Source: Geminocystis sp. NIES-3709
GTDB lineage: Bacteria; Cyanobacteriota; Cyanobacteriia; Cyanobacteriales; Cyanobacteriaceae
Assembly: GCF_001548115.1 (NCBI RefSeq)
Contig: NZ_AP014821.1
Coordinates: 1,863,262 to 1,927,261 of the forward strand
Reading direction: 5' to 3'
Length of the DNA: 64,000 nucleotides
The number at the start of each line of letters is the position of its first letter. The first letter of the stretch is position 1. Both the position numbers and the translations under genes were made by a program. The notes under the pieces are model-generated. The model searched no databases. It was given only the letters and a program-made list of their open reading frames with translations, and was not told the origin of the DNA. Below are positions 27,542 through 37,028 of this stretch, one piece after another.

Positions 27542-27663
27542 CTACAATAATTGAGAGGATTGCAATAGTTTTAAAAAATTATTGATGAAGATAGGAAACA
27601 GAAAAAGTTCACAAATGTAATTAAAATATACAAAAAAAATTATAAATGTAAAGTCACAATAAA

Positions 27664-29133
27664 ATGTTGAGATACTATCAAATTTTGGGATTAAATGACA
27701 ATGCAACAGAGGAAGAAGTAAAAAAAGCCTATCGAAGTTTAGCAAAAAAATGGCATCCCGATCGATATATTAATCAACCAGAGAAATTAGAAGAAGCGGA
27801 AAAGAAATTTAAGGAAATTGCTCAGGCTTATGCGGTTATTATCGATAATAAAAATTCTGATAAAATACCAGATTCATCAGGAATTAAAAGGAAAAAAACA
27901 GATCCTAAAGTACAATTTGATTTAGGAGTTATGGCGGTAGAAGTCAATGATTTAAGTGAGGCTTTAGATTATTTTAACTCAGCAATTAAAATTGATCCAA
28001 ATTACAGAGAAGCATATATTTATCGAGCAACAATTTTAGAAAAACAGGGTTTTCAATTAAGAGCAGATAATGATTGGCGTAAAGCAAAAGAATTAAAATT
28101 AAAGGAAAGTATTAGTACTAAGATAGTTGAAAAAGATGAGCCTATTTATTCAAAGAAAAAAGAGACTTATAAATCAGAAATTAAAATAGAAATTAAGGAA
28201 AGTTTTGTTAATTCTAAACCATCTTCTTCTCAAGAATTATCATGGCAAAGAGTAAAGATTTTTAAGGCACATTCGGGAGCTATTAATAGTATTTCGATCG
28301 CCTCCAATGGTCAAATATTTGTGACAGGCAGTAATGATAAAACTATCAAAATTTGGAAGTTAAATAATGGTGAATTAGTAAGCATTCTCCCTGATCAAAA
28401 AGAGGCTATTTATAGTGTAGTGATTAGTCCAGATAGTCATTATTTGGCCACAGCTGGAAAGGATAAAAATATTAAAATTTGGAATTTGTCTCAACAGGTT
28501 TTATATGCTACGCTCGATGGATGGTTTTCTGGTCATCAAGATGAAATTTTAAGTTTAAGTTTTACTCCGGATAGTCAATATTTAGTTAGTGGTAGTAAGG
28601 ATAAAACAGTAAGGATGTGGAATATTCATAATCAAGAAGAAGTTTTAAAATATACCACTTATGGTGATAAAATTTTAACAATTAATTGTGATAAAACAGG
28701 AAATTATTTAGCAACTGCTGGTTATGAACGTTGGATAAAAATATTAAACTTAAAAACAGGTAAATTAGCTAAATCTTTAAAAACAAATGCAGTAGTTACT
28801 ACTGTTGCTTTTTCCCCTAATAATAAAATTTTAGCCTCTGGTGGATTCGATCGACAAATTAAGTTATGGGATTGGCAAAAAAAAGAAATTATCAGTTCCT
28901 TAATAGGGCATACTGAAACTATATCTACCTTAGCATTTGATGCCGATAATAAATTATTATTTAGTGGTAGTTGGGATAGTAGTGTGAAAATTTGGGATAT
29001 AAACACTCAAGAATGTCTTTGCACTTTAAAACCCCACAGAAATGAAATTATTGCTTTAGCTGTTAGAAATAATAAGATTATTACTGGTGGAAAAGATGGT
29101 AATATCAGCTTTATAAATCATCTTTCTAAGTAA
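27664..29133 (+). CDS. DnaJ-TPR-WD40 fusion protein
   Basis: A 489-residue multidomain protein. Residues 1-65 are a J domain with the Hsp70-stimulating HPD (WHPDRY); residues about 80-150 hold about two TPR-like helical repeats ([20 protein letters not shown]); a Lys-rich linker follows; residues about 200-487 contain seven WD40 repeats (for example [13 protein letters not shown] and [13 protein letters not shown]), enough for one closed beta-propeller. It probably recruits DnaK to clients bound by the propeller, which is inference. The seventh blade is degenerate. No signal peptide. Preceded by an AT-rich spacer with a hairpin. Confidence 0.9.
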   Translation: MLRYYQILGLNDNATEEEVKKAYRSLAKKWHPDRYINQPEKLEEAEKKFKEIAQAYAVIIDNKNSDKIPDSSGIKRKKTDPKVQFDLGVMAVEVNDLSEALDYFNSAIKIDPNYREAYIYRATILEKQGFQLRADNDWRKAKELKLKESISTKIVEKDEPIYSKKKETYKSEIKIEIKESFVNSKPSSSQELSWQRVKIFKAHSGAINSISIASNGQIFVTGSNDKTIKIWKLNNGELVSILPDQKEAIYSVVISPDSHYLATAGKDKNIKIWNLSQQVLYATLDGWFSGHQDEILSLSFTPDSQYLVSGSKDKTVRMWNIHNQEEVLKYTTYGDKILTINCDKTGNYLATAGYERWIKILNLKTGKLAKSLKTNAVVTTVAFSPNNKILASGGFDRQIKLWDWQKKEIISSLIGHTETISTLAFDADNKLLFSGSWDSSVKIWDINTQECLCTLKPHRNEIIALAVRNNKIITGGKDGNISFINHLSK

Positions 29134-29259
29134 AAAAAAATCTGTGGAACTTAAATGAGTTTTAGCTTAATATCAAGTTCCAATAATTATTAATACAATA
29201 CTTTATACCTTTTTTTGTGTCTTTGGGTGATACTTTTTCATAATTAATTATTGATTCCT

Positions 29260-30963
29260 ATGCAACCTGTTGACTATACCACTCTTACTGCTATTTGTTA
29301 TTCACTCAATAATAGTTATATCCCCTCTAGGTTAGAGCAAGTATATCAAATCGATCGTTATACGATTAGTCTTTGTTTACGCAATTTGCATCAAAAAGCA
29401 TGGTTAACAATTTCATGGCATCCTCAAGGGGGTAGAATTTGTATTGGCAATCCTCCTCCCCGCGGGAAAGATACTTTTACTTTTAGTGAACAGTTACGGC
29501 ATCTTATTAACGGTTATGCTTTAATTGGAGTGAAAATTGTTGCAGATTGGGAAAGAGTGGTAGATTTTCAGTTTGCTAAACGCCCAAATGAATCTCCCCT
29601 ATATCATTTATATGTGGAAATAATGGGGAAATATAGCAATGTTATTCTCACTTCTAGTGATGATCAAATTATCACTGTTGCAAAACAGATTACTGCGGAT
29701 AAATCTAGTTTGCGTACAGTAGAAACAAGCCAAATTTATCAATTACCTCCTGCCCTTACAGGAGAAACGCCAAAATTAACAGAATCCCTAGAAAAATGGC
29801 GAGAAAAAATCAATTTAATTCCAGGAAGAATTGATAAACAATTGATCAAAACCTATCGAGGTGTTAGTCCGATTATCGCTCAAGATTTACTTACTCGATC
29901 GAATATTTTATCAGAAAAATCAAATCAAGAACTAACCGAAGAAGAATGGCAAAATTTGTATGAAAATTGGCAACATTGGTTAAAAATTATTGAAAATAAA
30001 AAATTTAATTTTAAAGAAACGAATAAAGGATATACAGTTTTAGCTGATGGTGTAGAAAATCAAGACTTACACAAAATTTTAAATTTTTATTACAATACAA
30101 ATATTTATCAAGAAAATTTTAATCAATTAAAACAACAATTGTCCCAAAAACTTAAAAATATCTTAACTAAATTGTCAATAAAAAGAGATAAATATAAAGA
30201 AAAACTAAATGACTCTGATCAATGTGAAATTTATAGCAATCAAGCTGATTTATTAATGGCTAATTTACATCAATGGCAACTAGGAATGAAAGAAATAATT
30301 GTCAATGATTTTACTACCAATCAACCCGTAAAAATTAATTTAGTACCTGACAAAAATATCATTCAAAATGCCCAAAGTTTATATAGACAAAATCAAAAAT
30401 TGAAACGGGCAAAATTGGCTGTGAAACCATTATTAGAAGAGGTAGAAAATGAAATTAATTATTTACAGCAAATTGCCACAAATTTGACTCAATTAGATTA
30501 TCAAGATACAGAAGATTTAACTACATTACAGGAAATAAAAGGTGAATTAATTAGTCAAAAATACATCGAAGATAAACAATATCGTGGTAATAACATAGTA
30601 GAAGAATCTCATCCTCGATGTTATCAAACTCCTTCAGGTTATGAGGTTTTAGTCGGACGCAATAATCGTCAAAATGATATTTTAACCTTTCGTACGGCGA
30701 CAGATTATGACTTATGGTTTCATGCACAAGAAATTTCAGGTTCTCATGTTTTATTACGTTTGAGTGCAGGAGATGTTCCCGATGATAAAGATTTACAATA
30801 TACGGCTAATTTAACAGCTTATTATAGTCAAGCTAGGGAAAGCGATCGAGTGCCTGTAATTTATACTAAACCTAACTATGTATATAAACCAAAAGGAGCA
30901 AAACCCGGCATGGTAATTTATACTAGAGAAACGGTTATTTGGGGGCAACCCTCTGCAATATAA
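29260..30963 (+). CDS. NFACT/RqcH family ribosome quality control protein
   Basis: A 567-residue protein of the Rqc2/RqcH/NEMF family, in other bacteria shown to bind stalled large ribosomal subunits and direct C-terminal alanine tailing; older annotation is fibronectin-binding protein. The N-terminal NFACT-N part has NPPPRGKD and the HLYVEIMGKYSNVIL strand; the middle (about 280-440) is a long coiled coil; the C-terminal NFACT-R part has DYDLWFHAQEISGSHVLLR and KPGMVIYTRE. A TTG at 29251 is possible; ATG 29260 (MQPVDYTTL) matches the family start. Confidence 0.9.
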   Translation: MQPVDYTTLTAICYSLNNSYIPSRLEQVYQIDRYTISLCLRNLHQKAWLTISWHPQGGRICIGNPPPRGKDTFTFSEQLRHLINGYALIGVKIVADWERVVDFQFAKRPNESPLYHLYVEIMGKYSNVILTSSDDQIITVAKQITADKSSLRTVETSQIYQLPPALTGETPKLTESLEKWREKINLIPGRIDKQLIKTYRGVSPIIAQDLLTRSNILSEKSNQELTEEEWQNLYENWQHWLKIIENKKFNFKETNKGYTVLADGVENQDLHKILNFYYNTNIYQENFNQLKQQLSQKLKNILTKLSIKRDKYKEKLNDSDQCEIYSNQADLLMANLHQWQLGMKEIIVNDFTTNQPVKINLVPDKNIIQNAQSLYRQNQKLKRAKLAVKPLLEEVENEINYLQQIATNLTQLDYQDTEDLTTLQEIKGELISQKYIEDKQYRGNNIVEESHPRCYQTPSGYEVLVGRNNRQNDILTFRTATDYDLWFHAQEISGSHVLLRLSAGDVPDDKDLQYTANLTAYYSQARESDRVPVIYTKPNYVYKPKGAKPGMVIYTRETVIWGQPSAI

Positions 30964-31154
30964 TGACACCGATTTTTATAGAGTATTTCTAAATTATAAA
31001 TAAATTAAGTTGTAAAAAAAACAATAAAAATTTTATAAAATATAATATCTTTCAACACATTTTTTTGTACACAAATGATTTAAGATTTCCATAGTATTAT
31101 TTTGAATATTTTAATCAAAAATAAATTAAATATGAAGGTTTAAATTAAAAAAAG

Positions 31155-31607
31155 ATGAAATTTAAAAATCTCTTTGCTTTTATGTTTGTGACAACGACAA
31201 TAATTAATATTGATTCAGTATTTGCCAGTTGCGATATTACAAAACAAATTTATCGAGACGTTGATGGTAAAGGATTTGAATTGAGATTTAATAATCCTCC
31301 TTCTAACTCTGCCCTACATTTTGCCACAGTAGTATTGTATCATCCTAAACGAAATAATATTGGTGTTTTTAAAGTAGGCACTTCTCAAGGATTTGGAACT
31401 ATTTATCTTGAGCCTCAAACTGAGTCAGAGAATAATATAACTGCTTATTTCTTTGATTCTCAGTTAAAAAGTGTGGAAAATTATAACTTAGGAGAATTTC
31501 TTTTTATTTCAGGTTTAGGGTCATGGGATTGGTATGATAATCAAATGAATAACAGTAGAGAAATTGTTCTTGGCAATTCTATGTGGAAATTTGATAGATG
31601 TCAGTAA
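31155..31607 (+). CDS. Small exported protein of unknown function
   Basis: A 150-residue protein with a signal peptide (basic residues, hydrophobic stretch, likely cleavage near VFAS at residues 23-26). The mature part is rich in aromatic and polar residues with predicted beta structure; a Cys just after the cleavage region (SCDIT) and one near the C-terminus (DRCQ) could form a disulfide. I recognise no family. It lies alone between long non-coding spacers, so context gives no clue. Confidence 0.6.
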   Translation: MKFKNLFAFMFVTTTIINIDSVFASCDITKQIYRDVDGKGFELRFNNPPSNSALHFATVVLYHPKRNNIGVFKVGTSQGFGTIYLEPQTESENNITAYFFDSQLKSVENYNLGEFLFISGLGSWDWYDNQMNNSREIVLGNSMWKFDRCQ

Positions 31608-32145
31608 GTATAAAAAACAAATATTTAATTTCAAAATACTTATTTAATTTAATACAATTATTACCTTTGTAAATAAAAGTTTCCATTAGTATTAGTATCT
31701 AAGTTTTATAATCTAGTCAGCAAGTATATTTTTACCTAATAAAAATAAGGTCAAAAGTGTTAAGTTGTTGAGTAAAAATCGCTAAAACTGCAGACTTTTT
31801 TGTTAATGTAGTATGTAAAAACTTTTGATTTTAATAGGTTTATAATTTATTCAGCAGAGCCTATTTACAAAAAAAATCCCTCCAAAAACAAAGATATTCT
31901 TTAATCTTACTAATTATTAATCAAATAAAATGGAGAATAAAATAGTATTGGAAGGAAATTAATCTAAGTTCGATGAAAAAATATTGTCGAAAGGGTAGGT
32001 ATTAGCTATTGTTAAGTTAAATTTCTTGTCAAAATTAGTAATTGATTACTTCTTCTTTAATGGAAAAAAGGGTAAAAGCTAATCGCTATCTTCACCCATA
32101 AATTTCATATCGAACTCAAGTAAATTAGATGAAAATCGATCGAAT
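31608..32145. other. Long spacer with dispersed-repeat segment
   Basis: A 538-bp AT-rich gap between convergent genes. No credible coding frame was found. Its right half (31966-32116) is a degenerate inverted-repeat element whose right end resembles that near 36.4 kb. No strong terminator was recognised for either flanking gene. Confidence 0.45.
31966..32116. repeat. Dispersed repeat copy A (inverted ends)
   Basis: The left end AAGTTCGATGAAA (31966-31978) is an imperfect inverted copy of the right end TTTCATATCGAACT (32103-32116). The right-hand 31 bases (32086-32116, CTATCTTCA...ATTTCATATCGAACT) match 36401-36430 at about 27 positions with one gap. This suggests a decayed miniature element present twice in the window; the middle is not clearly similar between copies. 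Confidence 0.45.
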
Positions 32146-32418
32146 TTAAGCAACTTCAGCTACAGGTGTGGCATAAACACTAACTTTTTTACGACTAGCT
32201 GTTTTATACTCGAATGTAACAATACCTTCAATTAAGGCAAAAAGAGTATCATCTTTACCGATACCTACATTATTACCCGGATAAATTTTAGTACCACGTT
32301 GACGCACTAAAATATTACCAGCTTTGACTAATTCACCGCCATAACGCTTAACGCCTAACCGCTTAGAATTAGAATCTCTACCGTTTCTTGTACTACCTGT
32401 ACCTTTTTTATGTGCCAT
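32146..32418 (-). CDS. rpmA: 50S ribosomal protein L27
   Basis: The 90-residue bL27 protein of the large ribosomal subunit, whose N-terminal tail reaches the peptidyl-transferase centre. It begins [16 protein letters not shown], with the KRYGGE and [14 protein letters not shown] motifs of the family. There is no N-terminal extension of the Firmicutes type requiring proteolysis. It follows rplU by 53 bases on the same strand, the conserved rplU-rpmA operon. Confidence 0.98.
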   Translation of the reverse strand: MAHKKGTGSTRNGRDSNSKRLGVKRYGGELVKAGNILVRQRGTKIYPGNNVGIGKDDTLFALIEGIVTFEYKTASRKKVSVYATPVAEVA

Positions 32419-32471
32419 TAATTTTAACTCCTAGTAAATTTATTTTATACTTTAAAGATATTTAGCTGAAT

Positions 32472-32849
32472 CTATGCTTCAACAGCAACTTCTGTCTCAA
32501 CAACTTCTATAGATTCCTGTGCTAACACATTGCCACCCAAGTTAATAGAATTAATCATTAGACGGGTTAACTCTTGTCTATGACCTCTTTTTTTACGGGT
32601 TTTCTTTTTAGGTTGCATTTTATAAACTATAACCTTTTTACCACGACGATGACCAATAATTGTACCGCCAACGTTACCACCTTCGATGTAAGGTTGTCCA
32701 ATATGAATCTCATTCTCGTGATTAATTAATAATACTTTATCGATTACTAATTCTTCATCTAATTCTACACCGATTCTATCTACATCATAAAATCTACCGG
32801 GTTCAACTTTTAGTTGTTTACCACAGATTTCGATTACTGCGTAAGTCAT
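32472..32849 (-). CDS. rplU: 50S ribosomal protein L21
   Basis: The 125-residue bL21 protein, a 23S rRNA-binding component of the large subunit. It starts MTYAVIEICGKQLKVEPG, and the basic segment QPKKKTRKKRGHRQ is the family RNA-binding signature. A 25-codon longer frame exists upstream, but the ATG at 32849 is preceded by AAAAGGAAATAAAT, a good ribosome site, and gives the normal N-terminus. The C-terminal acidic tail (about 20 residues) is usual for cyanobacteria. A promoter and structured leader lie upstream. Confidence 0.97.
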   Translation of the reverse strand: MTYAVIEICGKQLKVEPGRFYDVDRIGVELDEELVIDKVLLINHENEIHIGQPYIEGGNVGGTIIGHRRGKKVIVYKMQPKKKTRKKRGHRQELTRLMINSINLGGNVLAQESIEVVETEVAVEA

Positions 32850-32877
32850 ATTTATTTCCTTTTGATATACTGCCGTA

Positions 32878-32914
32878 CAGGTAGCAGAGTTTATTTTTCT
32901 GCTTCTCTTACCTG
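32878..32914 (-). promoter_or_regulatory. Structured 5' leader hairpin of rplU-rpmA
   Basis: On the minus strand CAGGT + AGCAGA pairs with TCTGCT + ACCTG, eleven base pairs interrupted by a five-base bulge on one side and closed by a nine-base loop (32889-32897). It sits about 28 bases before the rplU start, downstream of the predicted transcription start, and has no U-tract, so it is not an ordinary terminator. It could be a ribosomal-protein autoregulatory leader or a processing site. Confidence 0.55.
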
Positions 32915-32944
32915 ATCCGAACACGATTTAAGACACGATCGTTT

Positions 32945-32974
32945 ATTATATCTTGATCGAGGTATCTGTGTCAA
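32945..32974 (-). promoter_or_regulatory. Near-consensus sigma70 promoter for rplU-rpmA
   Basis: On the minus strand TTGACA (32974-32969), an 18-base spacer and TATAAT (32950-32945) match both consensus hexamers exactly. The boxes lie in the last codons and stop region of the upstream phosphatase gene. The predicted start near 32938 would give a leader of about 90 nt for rplU. Confidence 0.75.
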
Positions 32975-34439
32975 CAGTTTCATAATTAACACCACAGACG
33001 ATCGAATCATTAGGATCAAATTTAACTACAATTAAAGTCATATCATCAGTATTTTTATGACCAACTCCAATAAAGTTTTGTATTTCTCGAAAAATATGAT
33101 GTAGAATATCATCTGCACAATCGTAATTTTGACAGGCATAATCAAAAGAAATATGCAAATTATCTTCTTCAAATCTTTGATTATTCTGATTTACCGCATC
33201 AGTTAAACCATCGGTATAGTAGAGAATTATATCATTTAACTCTAAATTAATACATTTGTCCTTATATTCTGAATTTGACTGTAAACCAATTAACATTCCT
33301 TCTGTATCTAGTCGAAGGATTTTTTTCTCTCTCTCACGCCATAGCAAAGGAGGATTATGGGCAGCATTAGCATAGCGTAATATTTGACTTTGAGGATCAT
33401 ATTCTGAATAGAATAAAGTTACAAAACGATGAGAATTTTCTAAATCTGCATACATTACCCGATTCAAATGCTCTAATACCCTTGCCGGAGAATGACGGTT
33501 TAATACTTCTGCTCGTAACATTCCCCTCGTCATCGTCATAATTAATCCAGCAGGTACACCCTTGCCCATAACATCCCCGATTACAATACTCCAAGGTTCG
33601 CAGGGTGCATTGGCAATTTGTGCAGAATTTTCACTCCACTGATCATAATTTACGGGGATAAAATCATAATAGTCTCCTCCCACTCTATTGGCTGTTTCAC
33701 ATTTAGCGGCTATCTGTAAACCCTTAATAATAGGACATTTTCTCGGTAACAATCGAGATTGAATTTCTGAGGCTATTTCTAATTCTCTATCTTGACGCTC
33801 TTTTGATCTTAATTCTACTGTCAGTTCATGATTTGCGATCGCCACTGCAGTTTGATCTGCCACTAATTGAGCCAATTTTTTACGAGTTTGAGTCCATAAA
33901 TACTCTGAATCCTGACTAAAAATATATAAACGTCCTCTTTCAGTATTTTTGATTAAAATAGGAGTACTAAAAATATTTAAAAAAAGAGATAATTTTTCTT
34001 CAAATTTATCTTGAACAAAAGAAGAGAAAGAGTCTATGTGAGGTAAAGAATTAATATCTTTTTCTAATTGTTTTTGATAACTATTAATATCTTCAACAAC
34101 CCCTTCAAAAGAAGAAAAAATTTTGTCTCTATATTGATTATTTTGACAATAAATCTGTTCTAGCTTAATGTTATTATTTTTACCATAAAGAATTAAAGCA
34201 CCACCATCAGCATCAGTAACCCTAGCAACCATTAAAGGAGTCAACTCCAAAAATTGATTTAGATTATTAAAACTACGCAAAGCAAAACTTAAAGAACTAA
34301 GTAAATTTTGAATTTTATTTTGTTCTTTTTGTAAACTGGCAACTAATTCTTTTAATGCCAAAACAGGAGAATAATTATCCCCTTGAAAAGCATTTTTTAC
34401 ATTTTCCGAATTGAGAGAATTATGGTTAAAAATAGACAC
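32946..34439 (-). CDS. GAF-PP2C (SpoIIE/RsbU-type) protein phosphatase
   Basis: A 497-residue signalling phosphatase. Residues about 45-205 form a GAF-like sensory domain; a short coiled linker (LRSKERQDRELEIASEIQ) leads to a PP2C/SpoIIE domain (about 225-480) with metal ligands in RVGGDYYDF, IGDVMGKG and YTDGLTDA. Such proteins dephosphorylate anti-sigma antagonists or similar phosphoserines. The start is GTG, with AGGAG upstream. Its 3' end carries the rplU promoter. No anti-sigma partner is adjacent, so the target is unknown. Confidence 0.9.
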   Translation of the reverse strand: MSIFNHNSLNSENVKNAFQGDNYSPVLALKELVASLQKEQNKIQNLLSSLSFALRSFNNLNQFLELTPLMVARVTDADGGALILYGKNNNIKLEQIYCQNNQYRDKIFSSFEGVVEDINSYQKQLEKDINSLPHIDSFSSFVQDKFEEKLSLFLNIFSTPILIKNTERGRLYIFSQDSEYLWTQTRKKLAQLVADQTAVAIANHELTVELRSKERQDRELEIASEIQSRLLPRKCPIIKGLQIAAKCETANRVGGDYYDFIPVNYDQWSENSAQIANAPCEPWSIVIGDVMGKGVPAGLIMTMTRGMLRAEVLNRHSPARVLEHLNRVMYADLENSHRFVTLFYSEYDPQSQILRYANAAHNPPLLWREREKKILRLDTEGMLIGLQSNSEYKDKCINLELNDIILYYTDGLTDAVNQNNQRFEEDNLHISFDYACQNYDCADDILHHIFREIQNFIGVGHKNTDDMTLIVVKFDPNDSIVCGVNYETVDTDTSIKI

Positions 34440-34709
34440 AGAAATATCTTCACAACTCCTAAAAATTTACTTATTATAACAAGAATATTTAACTGATGTA
34501 ATTCCTTCCATTTTTTCAAAAGAAGATTTTTTAACAAAAAATATCATTAAGATACTTATAATAATCACAGTCATCGTCTGATGTTACGATGTAACCTTAA
34601 AATCTCAAAATTCCTTCAGTGTTCTAGTGTCTTGGTGTCATAATTTTATGGGTTAACGATTAAGAAAGTATATCAACTATTTATCAAATGTCAAGAGAAG
34701 AATAAATAA

Positions 34710-36149
34710 TTAATTATCTTCACCTCGTCTCCCATTACTAATAGTAAGCATAACTTCAGGCATAATATCTTGACCTAAAAAAGCTCCAGAGGTATGATGT
34801 TCATAAACTTCAGATATAGGCAACTCATCCACTTTCATTTGTAATTGAGGATCTTCATTAGGTAATAATTTCAGTAAGGGCAAGGGTAATAAACTGGATA
34901 AATTGGTGATAAGTAATAATAACCAAAGATGTTCAAAATTAGTTTCTGTTATTCCTAACCAATGGGTTAATAAAGCACCTAACTCATGAGATAATAATCC
35001 TGCTAAATTCCATATAGACATTAAAAGGGCAAAAAAACTAGCTTCGATGCCTTCAGGACAAAGACGTGCTGACAATACTAATACAGGCATAAAGGCAATT
35101 TGTCCCATTACCGTTAAAACAAGACTATCTCCTAAGCTAAACCAATGATCATCAATGCCTAAAGTACGGTTAAAATGGGTAACAAGAATTAAACTTGTCA
35201 TGCCTAAAAGAGAAGATAACACAACACTCCATCCCAACATCACTCGAAAAGGGATTTGTTTAAGCCATATTTGATAACAAAATACACCCATTAGTGCGGC
35301 TAAACTGGTTATTAATCTTATTCTACCCAAAAATTCGGCGGTGAATCCTAATTCATTGGTGGAAAAGAAGAAAAAAGCAGAATCAGCACTAGGTGTACCT
35401 TGCCAAAGGGCAATAAAGATAACAGGAGCTAAAATTGATTTTTTGGTGATAGTATCCCATAATTGCTTAATTTGACTTTTAAATGGGCTAGATATAGCTT
35501 CTTTTTCTATCGGCTTTTCTATAATTAACCCCGCAATGCCAACTACGAATAAAGGAAAACAGGCAGTAACTAAAAATACTTGATGATTGCTAAAATGTTG
35601 TAAAAGTGAACCACTGAAATAAGCTGTAATTAATCCCCCTAAAGCAGAACAGCCCCATGTTACAGACTGTAAAGAACCCGATTTTACCAAAGACTCATTT
35701 TTTGCTCTTTCTACTACTACGGAGTCAACAATAACATCACTCATCGCAACGGATAAGGAAGTAAATAAAATGGCAGTAGTTGCACTCCAAGCATTATTAA
35801 CTAATGTACCTAAACTTAACCATGCGATCGTGCCTAAAATACCGGATAAAAAGAGATAACTGCGACGACGATAACCGAAAAGAGGTTTACCATCACTTAA
35901 AAAACCGATAATTGGCTTAGTTACCCAGGGAATCGCCGCAATACCCATTAGAGCAGAAACTTGGGCAGGTGACAACATTAATTCGTCTTTGAGGAAAAAA
36001 CTAACAGCGAGTCTAGCTAATCCTAAAATACCTTGCACAAAATATACTGTCAGAATAGCAAATAATTCTGGGGTAAGTTTATTCCCAAATAATAGCTTAT
36101 CTTCTATGTATTCCTTGATTTTAGTTGGTTGATAAATATTAATAAACAT
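34710..36149 (-). CDS. Folate/biopterin family MFS transporter
   Basis: A 479-residue protein with about twelve membrane segments of the folate-biopterin transporter (FBT/BT1) family, shared by cyanobacteria, plastids and trypanosomatids; a Synechocystis member transports folates. Family signatures seen are PWVTKPIIGFLSDG and MSDVIVDSVVVERA in the N-terminal half, and the EGIEASFFALLMS region in the C-terminal half. The ATG at 36149 is chosen over an in-frame TTG two codons earlier, as AGGA lies upstream. The C-terminal 60 residues are cytosolic and acidic. Confidence 0.9.
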   Translation of the reverse strand: MFINIYQPTKIKEYIEDKLLFGNKLTPELFAILTVYFVQGILGLARLAVSFFLKDELMLSPAQVSALMGIAAIPWVTKPIIGFLSDGKPLFGYRRRSYLFLSGILGTIAWLSLGTLVNNAWSATTAILFTSLSVAMSDVIVDSVVVERAKNESLVKSGSLQSVTWGCSALGGLITAYFSGSLLQHFSNHQVFLVTACFPLFVVGIAGLIIEKPIEKEAISSPFKSQIKQLWDTITKKSILAPVIFIALWQGTPSADSAFFFFSTNELGFTAEFLGRIRLITSLAALMGVFCYQIWLKQIPFRVMLGWSVVLSSLLGMTSLILVTHFNRTLGIDDHWFSLGDSLVLTVMGQIAFMPVLVLSARLCPEGIEASFFALLMSIWNLAGLLSHELGALLTHWLGITETNFEHLWLLLLITNLSSLLPLPLLKLLPNEDPQLQMKVDELPISEVYEHHTSGAFLGQDIMPEVMLTISNGRRGEDN

Positions 36150-36554
36150 TAACAATCCTAAAGTTTTGTTGCTTAGTTTATACTATACTAGCTTGACTTT
36201 TTTTTAATTATTAGTAAATAACCTAATATTACCTTAGTTCGATATATAAAACCTCGAAAAATAAAGTGTCCAAAGTCGTAACGGACTCAATTTTCCTCGT
36301 GAAAAAAACAATTAAATTTAGTTAAAAATTTTCTAAAATCAATTTACAAACAGTTTATCTCAATTATAAATACTGTTTCTTATTCCTTGTTCCTTTTTCT
36401 CTATCTTCATCAATAATTTCATGTCGAACTAAGGTTAACATTGATAAAAGTTTTATCTTTGTCAACATTTTTAGGTATTGTTTTAATATTATGATTCGAT
36501 CGAATCGTGGTTAATTAACTATAAGTTTTAGTGAAGATTACTGATAAATATAAT
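36150..36554. other. Spacer between rimI and folate transporter genes
   Basis: About 400 bp without a credible gene. Most of it (36231-36435) is the second copy of a dispersed element with perfect 12-bp inverted ends. A small GTCC...GGAC hairpin near 36275 is inside it. The transporter promoter should lie near its right end but was not resolved. Confidence 0.45.
36231..36435. repeat. Dispersed repeat copy B with 12-bp terminal inverted repeats
   Basis: ACCTTAGTTCGA (36231-36242) and TCGAACTAAGGT (36424-36435) are perfect inverted repeats bounding a 205-bp segment with no open frame. The right end resembles that of the copy at 31966-32116. Size, terminal inversions and lack of coding suggest a MITE-like non-autonomous element; flanking target duplications were not evident. 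Confidence 0.5.
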
Positions 36555-37028
36555 CTAACTTTGTTTATCAAAATTTTTCCACAAAATCAAAGCATCTTCT
36601 CCTGTTTTCTTATAATAATTTTTTCTTCTTCCTGCCTCTTTAAACCCAAATTGCTTATATAAATTTAAGGCTTTTTTATTATTTTCTCCTACTTCTAAAG
36701 TTGCCCTTTCTAAATTTCTATTTTCTGCTTCTTCCAGTAATTTCGCTAACATTAATTTACCGAAACCTCTCCCTTGAAAATTAGGATGAGTAGCCAAAAT
36801 AGTTAAATGAGCTTCATCAACAATTGACCAAAAACAACCTAAACCAATAACCTTTTCATTTTCACCGAAATTTATAGTAAGAATTAATAAACAACTATTT
36901 GGGCTTTCAATCTCTCTTGTATAACCATCTAAACTCCATAAACCTCCAAAACAAAGATTATCTAATTCTAATACTTGGGTTAATTCTTTTTCCGTAAGAG
37001 GTTTAATCTTAATTATTTCTAAAATCAT
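36555..37028 (-). CDS. rimI: Ribosomal protein S18-alanine N-acetyltransferase
   Basis: A 157-residue GNAT acetyltransferase. The acetyl-CoA loop is QGRGFGKLM, and the RimI-type motif is LERATLEVGENNKKALNLYKQ with FGFKEAGRRKNYY. RimI acetylates the N-terminal Ala of ribosomal protein S18. GNAT substrate calls by sequence are imperfect, but the ARLEVR-like segment and YKxxGFxxxxRRxxYY pattern are the RimI signature. It is a single gene; a long spacer with a folded-looking element lies upstream. Confidence 0.85.
   Translation of the reverse strand: MILEIIKIKPLTEKELTQVLELDNLCFGGLWSLDGYTREIESPNSCLLILTINFGENEKVIGLGCFWSIVDEAHLTILATHPNFQGRGFGKLMLAKLLEEAENRNLERATLEVGENNKKALNLYKQFGFKEAGRRKNYYKKTGEDALILWKNFDKQS

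Noticed and set aside
32878-32914. Intrinsic terminator of the phosphatase gene
   Set aside because: No U-tract follows the stem, and it lies downstream of a near-perfect promoter for rplU.
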